Positions 54,660-64,000 of a stretch of DNA of 64,000 nucleotides are shown here, piece after piece. Below the pieces are notes generated by a model. The model worked only from the letters and a program-made list of their open reading frames with translations, made no database searches and had not been told where the DNA came from. Numbering within the stretch: the stretch's first letter is position 1; each line of letters begins with the position of its first letter. A program made the translations under genes and the position numbers. Source of the DNA: Saturnia japonica (taxonomy: Eukaryota; Arthropoda; Insecta; Lepidoptera; Saturniidae); contig CM065307.1 of NCBI GenBank assembly GCA_033032175.1, positions 4,960,001-5,024,000 of the forward strand, given 5' to 3'.

Positions 54660-55700
54660 GAGTGCTGATGTGCATCATAAGGATCCTTAAACCCACACCT
54701 GGGTAGCAAGTCCCAGGGGATGCTATTGTGTCCCTCTCTCTGCCACACGATGGACCCGGTACCCACACTGTGAATCCATGGAGTGCTAAGAAGTTAGTCT
54801 CAAATTAAATTTAAAAAATGTAATTTGGTTAAAATAATGTTTATTTATAGCAGTTACAGTTATAGTTAAAGTATTTTTAACAAAATATTTAAATAACATT
54901 ATTATTATAGATTATTAACTTCATGAATGAATGCATAGTTTATTACACTTTTAGTTTGTACACTGGCGAGCTTAATGCTATAAAGTATTTTCTACCAGCT
55001 GACCAGAGGTAATGTGGTAATGTCATCTTGTTCATCAATTTTTGGACTTATTAATTTTTGTTACTACAAAGAAGTAGGTATAACTCTGCGTATGTACACA
55101 AATATTTTATTTTTCATGATATGTATTGAAACGGTGATTGTTAGTAAATAATTAAATCTGTTTTTATTAATCAAACTGGCATATGGATCTTGGAACATTC
55201 AAAATTACGATAATGTGCTATACGGTATACCATTCAGACAAACGACGAAGTAATGAAACCCGACTGACTGTGTGAAATTAGGCTTAGGCAACACAAGATT
55301 AAATATTAAGGGATCGAACTAAGTGTTAGCGGAAAGCGATTTGCATGATATATTTTATCTATACAAATTAATACGATTGAATTGTCTGAATTAATATGAA
55401 AAGTAAACCGTTAAGCACAAAAGAAAACTCTTAAAGATTTCGTTAAATAATTGCACTTTTAACCAGTTGTTTAGTACAATGTAGAATAACTAATAACAAA
55501 ATACACATATGTCACAACATAAAACAGGCACCAATTTAGAAATAATATTTTGGTTCTCCGAGAATTCATATAAAATGATATGTGAAAAAATAAAATATAA
55601 ACCGTGCACAGACAAAAATAAAGTATTATAACCAAAATTACAGGAAAAAAACAAAAAAAAACTTGTTATGTAATGGAATTCTGTTACAATTTTACCAACG
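54660..55700. other. No recognisable gene
   Basis: 54660-54790 is GC-richer (CACCTGGGTAGCAAGTCCCA) and may be LINE 3' UTR. The rest is AT-rich with no repeat I can name, except TATCACGTGATTACAA at about 55700, also near 25585. Confidence 0.5.
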
Positions 55701-55724
55701 TATCACGTGATTACAATATTTTTC

Positions 55725-55795
55725 AAATTATTCTTGACATAGATCTAACACGATGACGGCTCCCTTGTTAAAATTGCACAGGAAGTTTTTATTTA
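55725..55795 (+). repeat. Family C fragment
   Basis: ACACGATGACGGCTCCCTTG and TTAAAATTGCACAGGAAG resemble AAGATGGTGGCTCCCTTG..GAACTTTATAGGGAG at about 9203. Confidence 0.4.
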
Positions 55796-56088
55796 TTTAT
55801 TTATACATTATGCGTTAAATATACAATGGCGGACTTAATGCCTAAGACATTCTCTGCCAGTCAACCATTAGGTGATGCAGAGATAAATGTTGGTAGGTGT
55901 AAAAGGTAAGGTTTCTATGAAATTATGTTTAACTTATTTAATATCACAATATATAAATAAAATATCAACACCAAAATATTATTATATATATATATAATAC
56001 ATATATACTACACATAACAACATCATACATAAATATCAATACAATAAATAAAAGTATAATTAGTCAACATGAAGTACTAAATACAGCA

Positions 56089-57480
56089 TTAACCAGATAA
56101 TTCTGCTAAATGACACTGGTAAAGCAGACGTACCTTGACTTTAAAACTGAAACGATTAGATGACATCCTGATCTCATAAGGAAGCGCATTCCATAGGAGA
56201 ATAGATTGGATATAGAAAGGTGAATGTACTAGACCGGAAGTATGGACAGGACAGCAAAGAATAAGATTATTAGAAAAACGAAGGTTAAGGTCGTGATTAG
56301 AGCATAAAAACTGAAAATACGGAGTTAAGTAAGAGGGAGTATTGGGAGAAAATAGAATAGAATACAGAGTTGTCAGAACCCGCAAACTCCGACGCTGGCG
56401 TATGGGCAACCAATTAAGCTCTGAACGATGGCTCGATACACGGTCATACTTACGATGAGTAAAAACAAATCGAATGCAATTGTTGAGTTATCTGTCAAGT
56501 TTATTAAGAAGGTTAGCGTTCAGATCGTAAAAGCACACATCACCATAATAAATTATAGGAAATATTATAGATTGCACTTGCATGGTTTTCGTTTTAACTG
56601 GGAGAAAATTTTCCAGGCGATAAAAAGACTTTAGAGTACCGATCACTTTCTGACTAACCTTGGAAATATGAGTTCTCCAACCCAATTTGGCATCAATGTG
56701 TAAACCAAGGTCCTTTACATCCGTACTAAACGGTATGACAAGATCACTAAATATAATCTGAGGCAGCGAGCTGAAGTCTATTCTGGTTATCATACGAGAG
56801 CTCCCTATTACAATTGCTTGACATTTGGAAGGATTAACTGATAAGCCAAATCTCTCAGACCAATCCCTTAAGGCATTTAGATCCCGGTTAATAGTATAAA
56901 TTGCATCTGATAGAGAATCTACTGCGGCCTGAGTGTATAATTGCAGGTCATCGGCATACAAATGATACGTACATCGCAGTTCATGAGTTAAAAGGTTAAT
57001 AAAGAGGGAAAAAAGAAGAGGTGAAAGTATACCACCCTGAGGGACGCCAGCACCAAGCTCACACCAATTAGACGTAGCCCCATCTATACGAACCGATTGT
57101 TGTAGTCCCTTTAGATATGAAGCGAACCATGCCAGTGCCTCTAATGAGATATTATAATGAGACAGAATAGCCAGGAGAATGTCGTGACTAACAGTATCAA
57201 AGGCATTGGAAAAATCTACTAGAACCAGCACAGTAATCATTTTATTCTCCACTCCATTTCTCAAATCACCAGTCACTTTAAGCAAAGCTGTAACTGTACT
57301 GTGACCTGGCCTGAAACCGGATTGTAGTGGACTCAAGATATTGTTACAAAGTACAAAGGATGATAGTTGATTGTGCACACATGCTTCGAGTACTTTAGAA
57401 AGAAATGGAAGTATAGATATAGGTCGAAAGTGACTGGGAAGAGAAGGATTTGCAGTTTTAGGGAGAGGACGGACATAAAA
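56089..57480 (-). pseudogene. Non-LTR retrotransposon reverse transcriptase, one premature stop
   Basis: The minus frame opens into RT at YVRPLPKTANPSLPSHFRPI (about 57470) and runs FRPGHSTVTALLKVTGDL, VLVDFSNAFDTVSHDILLAI, GVPQGGILSPLLFSLFINLL, YHLYADDLQLYTQ, SVNPSKCQAIVIGSS, FSTDVKDLGLHID and IIFPIIYYGDVCF. A TAA at 56490-56488 interrupts it. The same frame continues NNCIRFVF..LNWLPIRQRRSLRV to AELSG-stop at 56089. The catalytic YADD is intact. The endonuclease and N-terminal RT part are missing at the family C junction. It resembles CR1/Daphne/jockey-group RTs; clade not settled. Confidence 0.88.
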
Positions 57481-57700
57481 TGCATATTCAGTATTATTTA
57501 TAATCCATTTCACTTGTTCACAATAATCAAAGTACATAACGTAAAATTCTGTCAAAATTACATAATATAGGACCAAATTACAAAAGTTTATGGATTATTA
57601 TAAAAATACAACGTGACAGTAAAATATCCCGCCAAAAACTCCAAAATCATCGCTTTTCGCCCATCAGCCATGTTAAGCGCAGTCTGTATAACGCTATCGC
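57475..57700 (+). repeat. Family C fragment at the LINE 5' break
   Basis: TATAATCCATTTCACTTGTT, ATTACATAATATAGGACC and ATCCCGCCAAAAACTCC match family C near 9280-9420. It marks the point where the LINE homology stops. Confidence 0.5.
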
Positions 57701-57709
57701 TTATGCCTG

Positions 57710-59020
57710 TAAAACCAACAAAACCTCACTCTAAGACTTAGAAAATGGATACGAGACAATGGACTGCCGGTTATTTACGTTAATTAGCTCAGTGAGCTTT
57801 TTTCTTGCTATCGTTGCCATTTAACGTCGGGTTGAGATATTTTCTAAAATAAATTCTGATGCCAGCTACTTCATTCAAATGATCAAGATGTCTTATCTAA
57901 ATCAAAAATGGGCTGCTTTTTACTTTTTTAAATGTAATTTATCATCATTGCTTACTTAGCTCCTATAGAAAACTGTTGCTGGTAAAAGTCCTATCAAAAT
58001 CGGTTCAGCCGTTTGCAAAATTAACCCGGGTAAACAAAAAGAGGCGCAGAAAGGTTGATTTTAAAAATGCGTGTTAGAGTTTTGGTAACGTGCAAATAAC
58101 CATTTATTTCGAAATTACAGACAGATAATTCATTTTTATTTATTTGTATGAATATAAATATATCGAATTCATTATGTATTAAAATAGAATGTAGCCCACG
58201 TTATTTGTTGTCCATGCATTAAGAAAATTTATTTGTTTATAGTTTTTTTTTAAACCGTAAATAGACTTTTTTTCTTTAAATACACGAAATTTCCGCAAAT
58301 CTTCCACAATAGCACTATTAGGTTTGTTAACATTTCATCTAAATACCTTCTAAGGTCACCACAAAGCCCCGTAAAGTTTTTACAACTTTTCAAACCAACG
58401 GTCGAAGAGAAATGTCCTTGCCGACAAACTTGTTTTATACATGACATACAACCACAATTTTTCTCAATTCCACTATCTATCAGGCCATAAAAACAACAGT
58501 GAATCAGTAATTATCGAACTATGATTTCAGAGAACCTCAAGAATAATATTAAAAAAAACGAACACTAAGGAAAAAGCTAGATGACGTCACAATTTCCAAT
58601 GAATACACACAGCGTAGGTGTTGCGAGAGGTCCCATTCAGCGGAACTCCGTCACTGTCCGGTTTTATCTCGGAATAGATTGCATCTCTTCGGTAAACAGT
58701 GTGTAGGTTCCATTTTCAGTAAGAGGAAAGTGTAAATATCTTTTGATGTTGTATATAAACCGAAAAATGATAGTCAATATTGATTAAAGTACCTAGTGAT
58801 AGTGAATATTGAAAGTTACTGAGAAGTACTAATTCCAGTAGATGCACTTCAGGTCCGGTAACTTTAAGTTTATTTTATTATCACCTTGGGTCACATTGCA
58901 GATAAGAGTGAGATCGAACGCTAAAACCTATAAAGTTATTAAAGACAGTTATATTTTTAACTAATTTAAAAAAATGGAATATTCTCTGTTTTCAATAGAC
59001 TAGGTACCGTTTTTTTTAAT
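57710..59020. other. No gene; one GC-richer patch
   Basis: AT-rich except 58560-58740, which holds the palindrome TGACGTCA (58581) and a less AT-biased tract (GGCGGAACT-like CAGCGGAACTCCGTCACTG). Promoter function is only a possibility and no ORF follows. Confidence 0.35.
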
Positions 59021-59024
59021 TTTA

Positions 59025-59400
59025 CTAGCTGTGCAAAGTTTCACTTGTCTCCTACTAGAATTATGTTGAAAGCATTAGTTGGTACTGCCTTTGGCTAATA
59101 GATGTCGTACTCATATTATACAAACTTTCACCCTATATTTTACACCCTTAGGTATTGAATTTGAAAAAATAAGAATCATGTTTTTTGCCTTTCTAATTGT
59201 AATGCTAAATACAAATTTTTATAGATCTATTATTGAAAATGACGGATTTTCATTCAAACCTTTTTCACCAACTTAGGGGTTGAATTTCCAAAAACTCTTC
59301 CTTAGTGCTCACCTACAGTGTAAAAAAACCGCATGCAAATTTTCACGACCCTAACCCCAGTAGCTTAGGCTCTGCGTTGATGAATGAGTCAGTAAGTCAG
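59025..59400 (-). repeat. Helitron-like element, minus orientation
   Basis: ACTAGCTGTGCAAAGTTTCAC at the left; TTTTCACCAACTTAGGGGTT, AACTCTTCCTTAGTGCTCAC and CGCATGCAAATTTTCACG inside, matching 20600-20700. Confidence 0.55.
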
Positions 59401-60520
59401 GACAAGTAATTATAAATAATATGTTGAACATTGGTTATTAGAACTTTTTTCAGTTTTCGTAACTATTCACAAAGAAAATTATACACTCGTATACTTGTTA
59501 GGTACGTTACGTTACGTGTTTAGTAGATTATCTGTGTATTTTACTTTGTACATTTAGTTCACAGATTTAAGGAAAAGGCAGATGGAATCGGTCAGAACAA
59601 GAAAATGTCCCATATTAGTATTCAGTTGTGCTTTAGTTTTATTTTAAAAGTATGCAGTCTTGTATGCTATTACATTTTAAAAATTCTTTGCTATAACAAA
59701 AAGAGGAAGACGGAGAATCGTTTCATTGGTATCAAATCATATTTAGTATAAATTTCGACAAAGAAAACAAAATTACAAAATTTCGAAAATGTTGCTAGGT
59801 TACAATGAAATATTTTCCTGAAAGTTATAGTAAAATATAATATGTATATATAGCCTTGATGGATCATTTTATTTACAACCTGACAACGGCGAAACCTAAA
59901 GGAGGGTAATATTTGTTACGTAATAGTTTGTTTATTTGATAAGGATCTGCAAACACTAGAGGAGATAGCGATATAGTTTCAAAGTAAAAATTACAGAGAA
60001 CCCTAAGCAATTTAGTGTCTCAAGCAAACATCTAAAACCAAAAATGGCAGCCAAAAATTTCCAAACTCTCACGACATCGGAACGATTAGGGATATGTATG
60101 GTAAGTTAAAACAAAAGTTCTAAAGAGAACTAAGAAATATGCATTGATAATGAAAAAATCAAAAGGGCAGATACTATAAGTTTCATTTAAAAGTCCTTGG
60201 GGCCCTTCATTTGAAGTACAAAAGCAGATATTTGATGACGAACGACAGATTAATGAGTACACTGTTGAAGTGGTAAAAAACATTGAAACCTTTTTTAACT
60301 ACCCTGGCAACATTATTTACACGATCGCAAGTGACGTTATCTAGTTGTCAAGTAAGCAAATATAAAATTTTGATGTTTAATAAACCGTTTTCGATAAAAT
60401 ATTTGCCATTTTCAAAGTAATTTCAACTTTTGCATAAAATATTAATTCTTCCCTAATTTCAGGCAACCGATGCTCATTCGATAGTTAGCAAATGTTTGCA
60501 AAATGGACTCTAGTTTTTTT
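59400..60520. other. No recognisable feature
   Basis: AT-rich sequence with only short chance ORFs on either strand. Confidence 0.6.
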
Positions 60521-60523
60521 TAT

Positions 60524-60755
60524 ACCTACTTCAAAAAGGAGGAGTTCCTCAATTCGATTGTATATTTATTTATGAATGTTCATGTATAACTTCTTTGTTT
60601 ATGAACGGATTTAGATTTTTTTTTTCCGTTGGAAAGGGGATACTTCAAGGGTGATCCCATTTTAATTGGTATTGGACTTTCGACTTTGAAGATACACCAG
60701 GGAACTCTTCAAAATCATTGTAGTTGGTTTTCTTTTTCGTTAAAAATTGTCGTAA
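60524..60755 (+). repeat. Repeat family A copy, full length
   Basis: TACCTACTTCAAAAAGGAGG, CCTCAATTCGATTGTATAT, TACTTCAAGGGTGATCCC, GATACACCAGGGAACTC, TTGTAGTTGGTTTTC and GTTAAAAATTGTC. Confidence 0.75.
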
Positions 60756-60764
60756 TAAAATAAA

Positions 60765-60880
60765 CTAGTGATCGCCCTAAGCTCGAAATCCGACCATCGA
60801 CTTTTTGATCACAGACTATTTTCTGTTTGACATTTACAGTATTCATAAACAATTAGTATTATCTACATCACTTGCTGTAA
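60765..60880 (-). repeat. Helitron-like 3' end, reverse
   Basis: ACTAGTGATCGCCCTAAGCTC, AATCCGACCATCGAC and ACTATTTTCTGTTTGACA are the reverse of the segment ending at 32400. Confidence 0.5.
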
Positions 60881-61079
60881 TTTTTGTTCAGTGAAAATGT
60901 TCAATGGTACTTATCGGGTTAGGATTAGCAGTATTAATTAATTTAATTTAATATATCAGTAGCAGACATTATAGATAAATTTTAGCTTTTTGCACTCCTT
61001 CTACATATAAAATTTAACCATGCCAAATCTCACAGTCTTCCGTGTACGCAATACGCTTAAAAAGGTACCGAAAGCTTTT

Positions 61080-62400
61080 GCTTCACGTATTAATATATAG
61101 ATAACAGATACTAAACTAAAATAAAACAATATTACTGTTGCCACACTGCTGAAAGCATACCACTTACTATAAGAAAATATTTAAAAATATATTCAATCAA
61201 TAACTTTTAATTATTCTAATCGATAACTGATTAATCACTACTCTAATGCCCTCGGTTTTTAGACGTGTCGTCGCAAAGCCTTGATGTTCTGAGTGCAATA
61301 TGAATAGACGCGCATACACACGACTGAGTGTACAGTCAATGAGTAAAACAGGTCACCGCATTCAAGATGTTCATTGTTTCGTAGAAATATATTATGATAA
61401 GTGCGTAAATATTTTCACGTTCAATATTGAAAACAAGTCAGTGTAAAATATCAATGATATTTCCATCTCAATGCTGTTTTCGTTGGCTAGATGTATCTCA
61501 ATATATATTGTGAATATTATTTATGGAAATAATTCATTTAAGTAGTGAATTTGAACCGATGTACCAAAAATAGTTTGCATGTCTAATTTAACTAATCCAT
61601 ATCAATTTGTCTACCAGAAACGCTAATTAGATTAAACCTATTAGTCACCATACCAAATAAATGCAATCATTTTAGTCAGTAGAAAACTGGCAGAAACAAA
61701 GCGGAGCTGTCATACTGTCATAATTTTGAAAATCCTATATAATATGTATTTATTTTTTTTGATTTAATAAAATATTTTTAGATTTGAATTTTGAATAGAA
61801 GTTAATATCAAAAGCACTTTTCACATAGACAAGCTTCTGAGGATTTAGAATGCTATATTTAGATAAAACTTGTAGATAATTTTTTCGTGAATGAACAAAA
61901 CTTTTCGAGGTCTTATGTTAGAAGCAAAGTTGTCGGTAACTTTGTCAGGGATTATGTCGCTAGAGAAAGAAAAACTGCTGCCTCACTTCGCGCGATAAGT
62001 AAAGTTAAAAAAGATAATATACCTATTTTATTTGCAATATCAAATAACCGTAAATGATCTATATAAAACTGTACACATAAAAATATAATAAGGTTTTTTT
62101 ATTCAAATAATTTTATAGCTCTATGTATAAAGGACTTAATAAAAAATTACATTTTCTATATGTTAACACCGTTCCTTACACTGTTAACAAAGACTTCGCA
62201 CTAACATTAACATAGTCTTTGGCTCTGTGACCACTTATATCAATACCAGCTTCAGAATTCAGAATTTTGTACAGAGTGAAATTTGAATGCTAAGCAACAA
62301 TTGTAAACAACCCAAGTGTATACTGTAAGTATTAATACTCATAATTATTCATACAAGCCTGTGTGAATAGTGTGTGTATGGCGTATACTGTGTTTATTTT
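61080..62400. other. No gene recognised
   Basis: AT-rich. 61250-61370 has a slightly GC-richer stretch (GACGTGTCGTCGCAAAGCC) without ORF or splice context. Confidence 0.5.
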
Positions 62401-62404
62401 TATT

Positions 62405-62800
62405 TTTTTATAGGTTTAACGTTGTGGCCACAATCTCACATGAACTTAAATGACGATATGGCGCATGATGGTAGCACGCTATACTCAGTAACAATTGGCT
62501 CTCAAGTGCACCTGCCGGAACACACCTATTGGTACTTGGTAACAAATTTTCAATTTAAGGGTGGCAGCTAGCCAGGCAGACATTAGAAAAATCCCCACCA
62601 TCATGCTATGATTTCATCACGATGTTTTCTCTTCAACTTGACGGTGGTAGCCAGCCAGGCGGAAATTAGAAAAAGCCCCACCATCATGCTATGGTTTCAT
62701 CACGATGTTTTCTTTCACTGAAAGCTCATGCTCTTTGCGGGGATTCGAATTCACGTCGATTGACGCCGAGTCCGTACACGCTATCAATGAGTTATCATTG
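62405..62800 (-). repeat. SINE S1, minus orientation, with internal tandem duplication
   Basis: Reverse S1 order: CACAATCTCACATGAAC, TTGGCTCTCAAGTGCAC, GGTGGCAGCTAGCCAGGC. Then the unit (C)CCCACCATCATGCTATG.TTTCATCACGATGTTTTCT occurs twice (about 62595-62632 and 62676-62713), about 81 bp apart. The head CGTCGATTGACGCCGAGTCC ends it. Confidence 0.7.
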
Positions 62801-62804
62801 CTTT

Positions 62805-63430
62805 ATGTGTAAAATAAATTCGTTCGTTTCAATTCGTGTATTGTTATGCTACATACTCGTACTACATACATACATATAGTTTTAGTTACTCAGGGGCGTA
62901 AAAATATATTTCTGCTATCAGTACGACCATAGCCTACATTAAGTGTACTTATCAAACAAGTGAGTGAGGCAATAAACCGCAAGAGAAGTTGGTCCGAACG
63001 AACATAGAACTCAGACGTAGCAAATCTAAATTAGACAAACAAGTTTGAGATAGATCTTAAATAAATGTTAGTATTTGCTGAATTTGAATAAATAGTTAGG
63101 AGTGTTTACTATGTTTTAATTTTTGCAATATAATTCACTATTTCTTTGTAACTTTTCTTTATCGTTTAATGAACTTGTAAGGGTGTATTTTATTTGTTCT
63201 CTTCTTTCTTCGTCTGCCTTGTACACGTGAAGTGATATAGTCTATAGCCTTCCTTAAGAAATGGGCTATGAAATGGAAAAATAGTTTTTCAAATATGATC
63301 TTCTTTGCAAGGATCGAAATAGATCACAGAATAGTCATGGCATTATTTTTATGCATTCTAAGATTAGTTATTGATATTGTAGTTCTTTTTCAAAGAAATC
63401 CGGTTAAGACTTATCATATAAAGCTACTCA
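62805..63430. other. No recognisable feature
   Basis: AT-rich DNA with no ORF, repeat or motif I can name. Confidence 0.6.
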
Positions 63431-63439
63431 GTAGTCGCA

Positions 63440-63720
63440 GCCTGTAATTGTATCATTACTGGGCAAAAGCCTATTTTCCAGAGAAGGCCTTGGCCTTGGT
63501 CGGATCACCACGTATTATTGATCTTTGAGAAATCTATAAATCTATATTTTTCCCACTTCATTCTTCTACAACAAAAATATTGCCTAAAGCACTCAAGTTT
63601 CCTCGTGATGTTTTCTTGCACCATCAGATTACCGTGTTACTAATGAAATTGTTAAATACAAGTAGGTACTGCATCTGTGGCTTACTGTTCTTTCGAAATT
63701 ATACCTTTATCTAGAATGAG
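63440..63720 (+). repeat. Decayed RTE-like 3' region
   Basis: CATTACTGGGCAAAAGCC and CCTCGTGATGTTTTCTTGCACC resemble, in diverged form, the CTGGGCAAAGGCC and GATGTTTTCCTTCACC words at the 3' end of lepidopteran RTE elements. Confidence 0.4.
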
Positions 63721-63809
63721 ACAACTTTGTATTCAACGTTCATCGACATTGGTTCGTTCCAAGCCGCACGTGTAGTCACGCTTTATTTGTACTGTTATAG
63801 TACATTCAT

Positions 63810-64000
63810 AGTATAAAAGAAAGTTTCTATCCGCGTCTGTCTGTTTGTCCGTTTACTTCTTCTAAACTACGCAATGGATTTTTGCTTTAATTCAGAGAAT
63901 TTATATTAAAGGTTACTACATACAGTATACATAAATTTTTTTTTTTGTATAACAGAGAAAATTTAATGTTTTGAAATCAAGTCGTCAAAAAATCGATTTT
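63810..64000 (+). repeat. Start of a repeat of the CTGTCTGTTTGTCCG type
   Basis: ATAAAAGAAAGTTTCTATCC, GTCTGTCTGTTTGTCCG and CTAAACTACGCAATGGATTT follow the usual start of Helitron-like or related elements. The element runs off the window. Confidence 0.45.

Noticed and set aside
1..64000. CRISPR array, prophage, operon or toxin-antitoxin type system
   Set aside because: No regularly spaced direct repeats, no bacterial-type ORF density or ribosome-binding sites. The gene has large spliceosomal introns, so the DNA is eukaryotic.
1..64000. A novel multi-gene system
   Set aside because: Apart from the receptor gene, every coding-like block with recognisable motifs belongs to a mobile element. 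The remaining ORFs lack support.

Overview
The window looks like AT-rich nuclear DNA from a lepidopteran insect (moth or butterfly). Two things support this. One gene is clearly recognisable: an insect-type 5-HT2A (5-HT2-alpha) serotonin receptor. Its very long introns are packed with lepidopteran-style repeats: Helitron-like elements ending in CTAGT, tRNA-derived SINEs, poly(A) retroposons and decayed non-LTR retrotransposons. No species is claimed.

The receptor gene lies on the minus strand and fills roughly the left two thirds of the window. I placed eight coding blocks by splice signals, reading phase and receptor motifs: 41105-41756 (start codon, Cys-rich N-terminus, TM1, TM2), 37901-38003 (TM3), 26585-26706 (second intracellular loop, TM4), 19022-19220 (ECL2, TM5), 8682-8810 and 8113-8319 (two symmetric third-intracellular-loop exons), 1310-1479 (TM6) and 263-389 (TM7, helix 8). 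All phases join and give 569 complete residues. A strong donor after 263 shows that the C-terminal tail continues beyond base 1. A 3' splice site at 41837 shows that a 5' UTR exon lies further right; a TATA/Inr/donor arrangement near 44483-44563 is a tentative candidate.

The introns hold many repeats. A ~230 bp family here called A (reading GGAGG..TCTCAATTCGAATG..) occurs at least 15 times. There are Helitron-like elements (family B and relatives), three tRNA-like SINE families (S1, S2, S3), a poly(A) retroposon family P, an unclassified family C, MITE-like elements, long inverted repeats and LINE remnants. Several are nested or duplicated as composites.

Right of ~44.6 kb I see no host coding gene. 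That part holds three substantial non-LTR retrotransposon remnants: 46.6-49.1 kb minus, 52.8-54.7 kb plus with an RNase H domain, and 56.1-57.5 kb minus, whose RT frame is broken by one stop. It also holds a full-length Helitron-like element at 50.67-51.17 kb and scattered A, C and SINE copies. I found no CRISPR array, rRNA gene, functional-looking tRNA gene or prokaryote-type operon, and no convincing new multi-gene system. The most useful observations concern receptor gene structure and nested or duplicated repeats.
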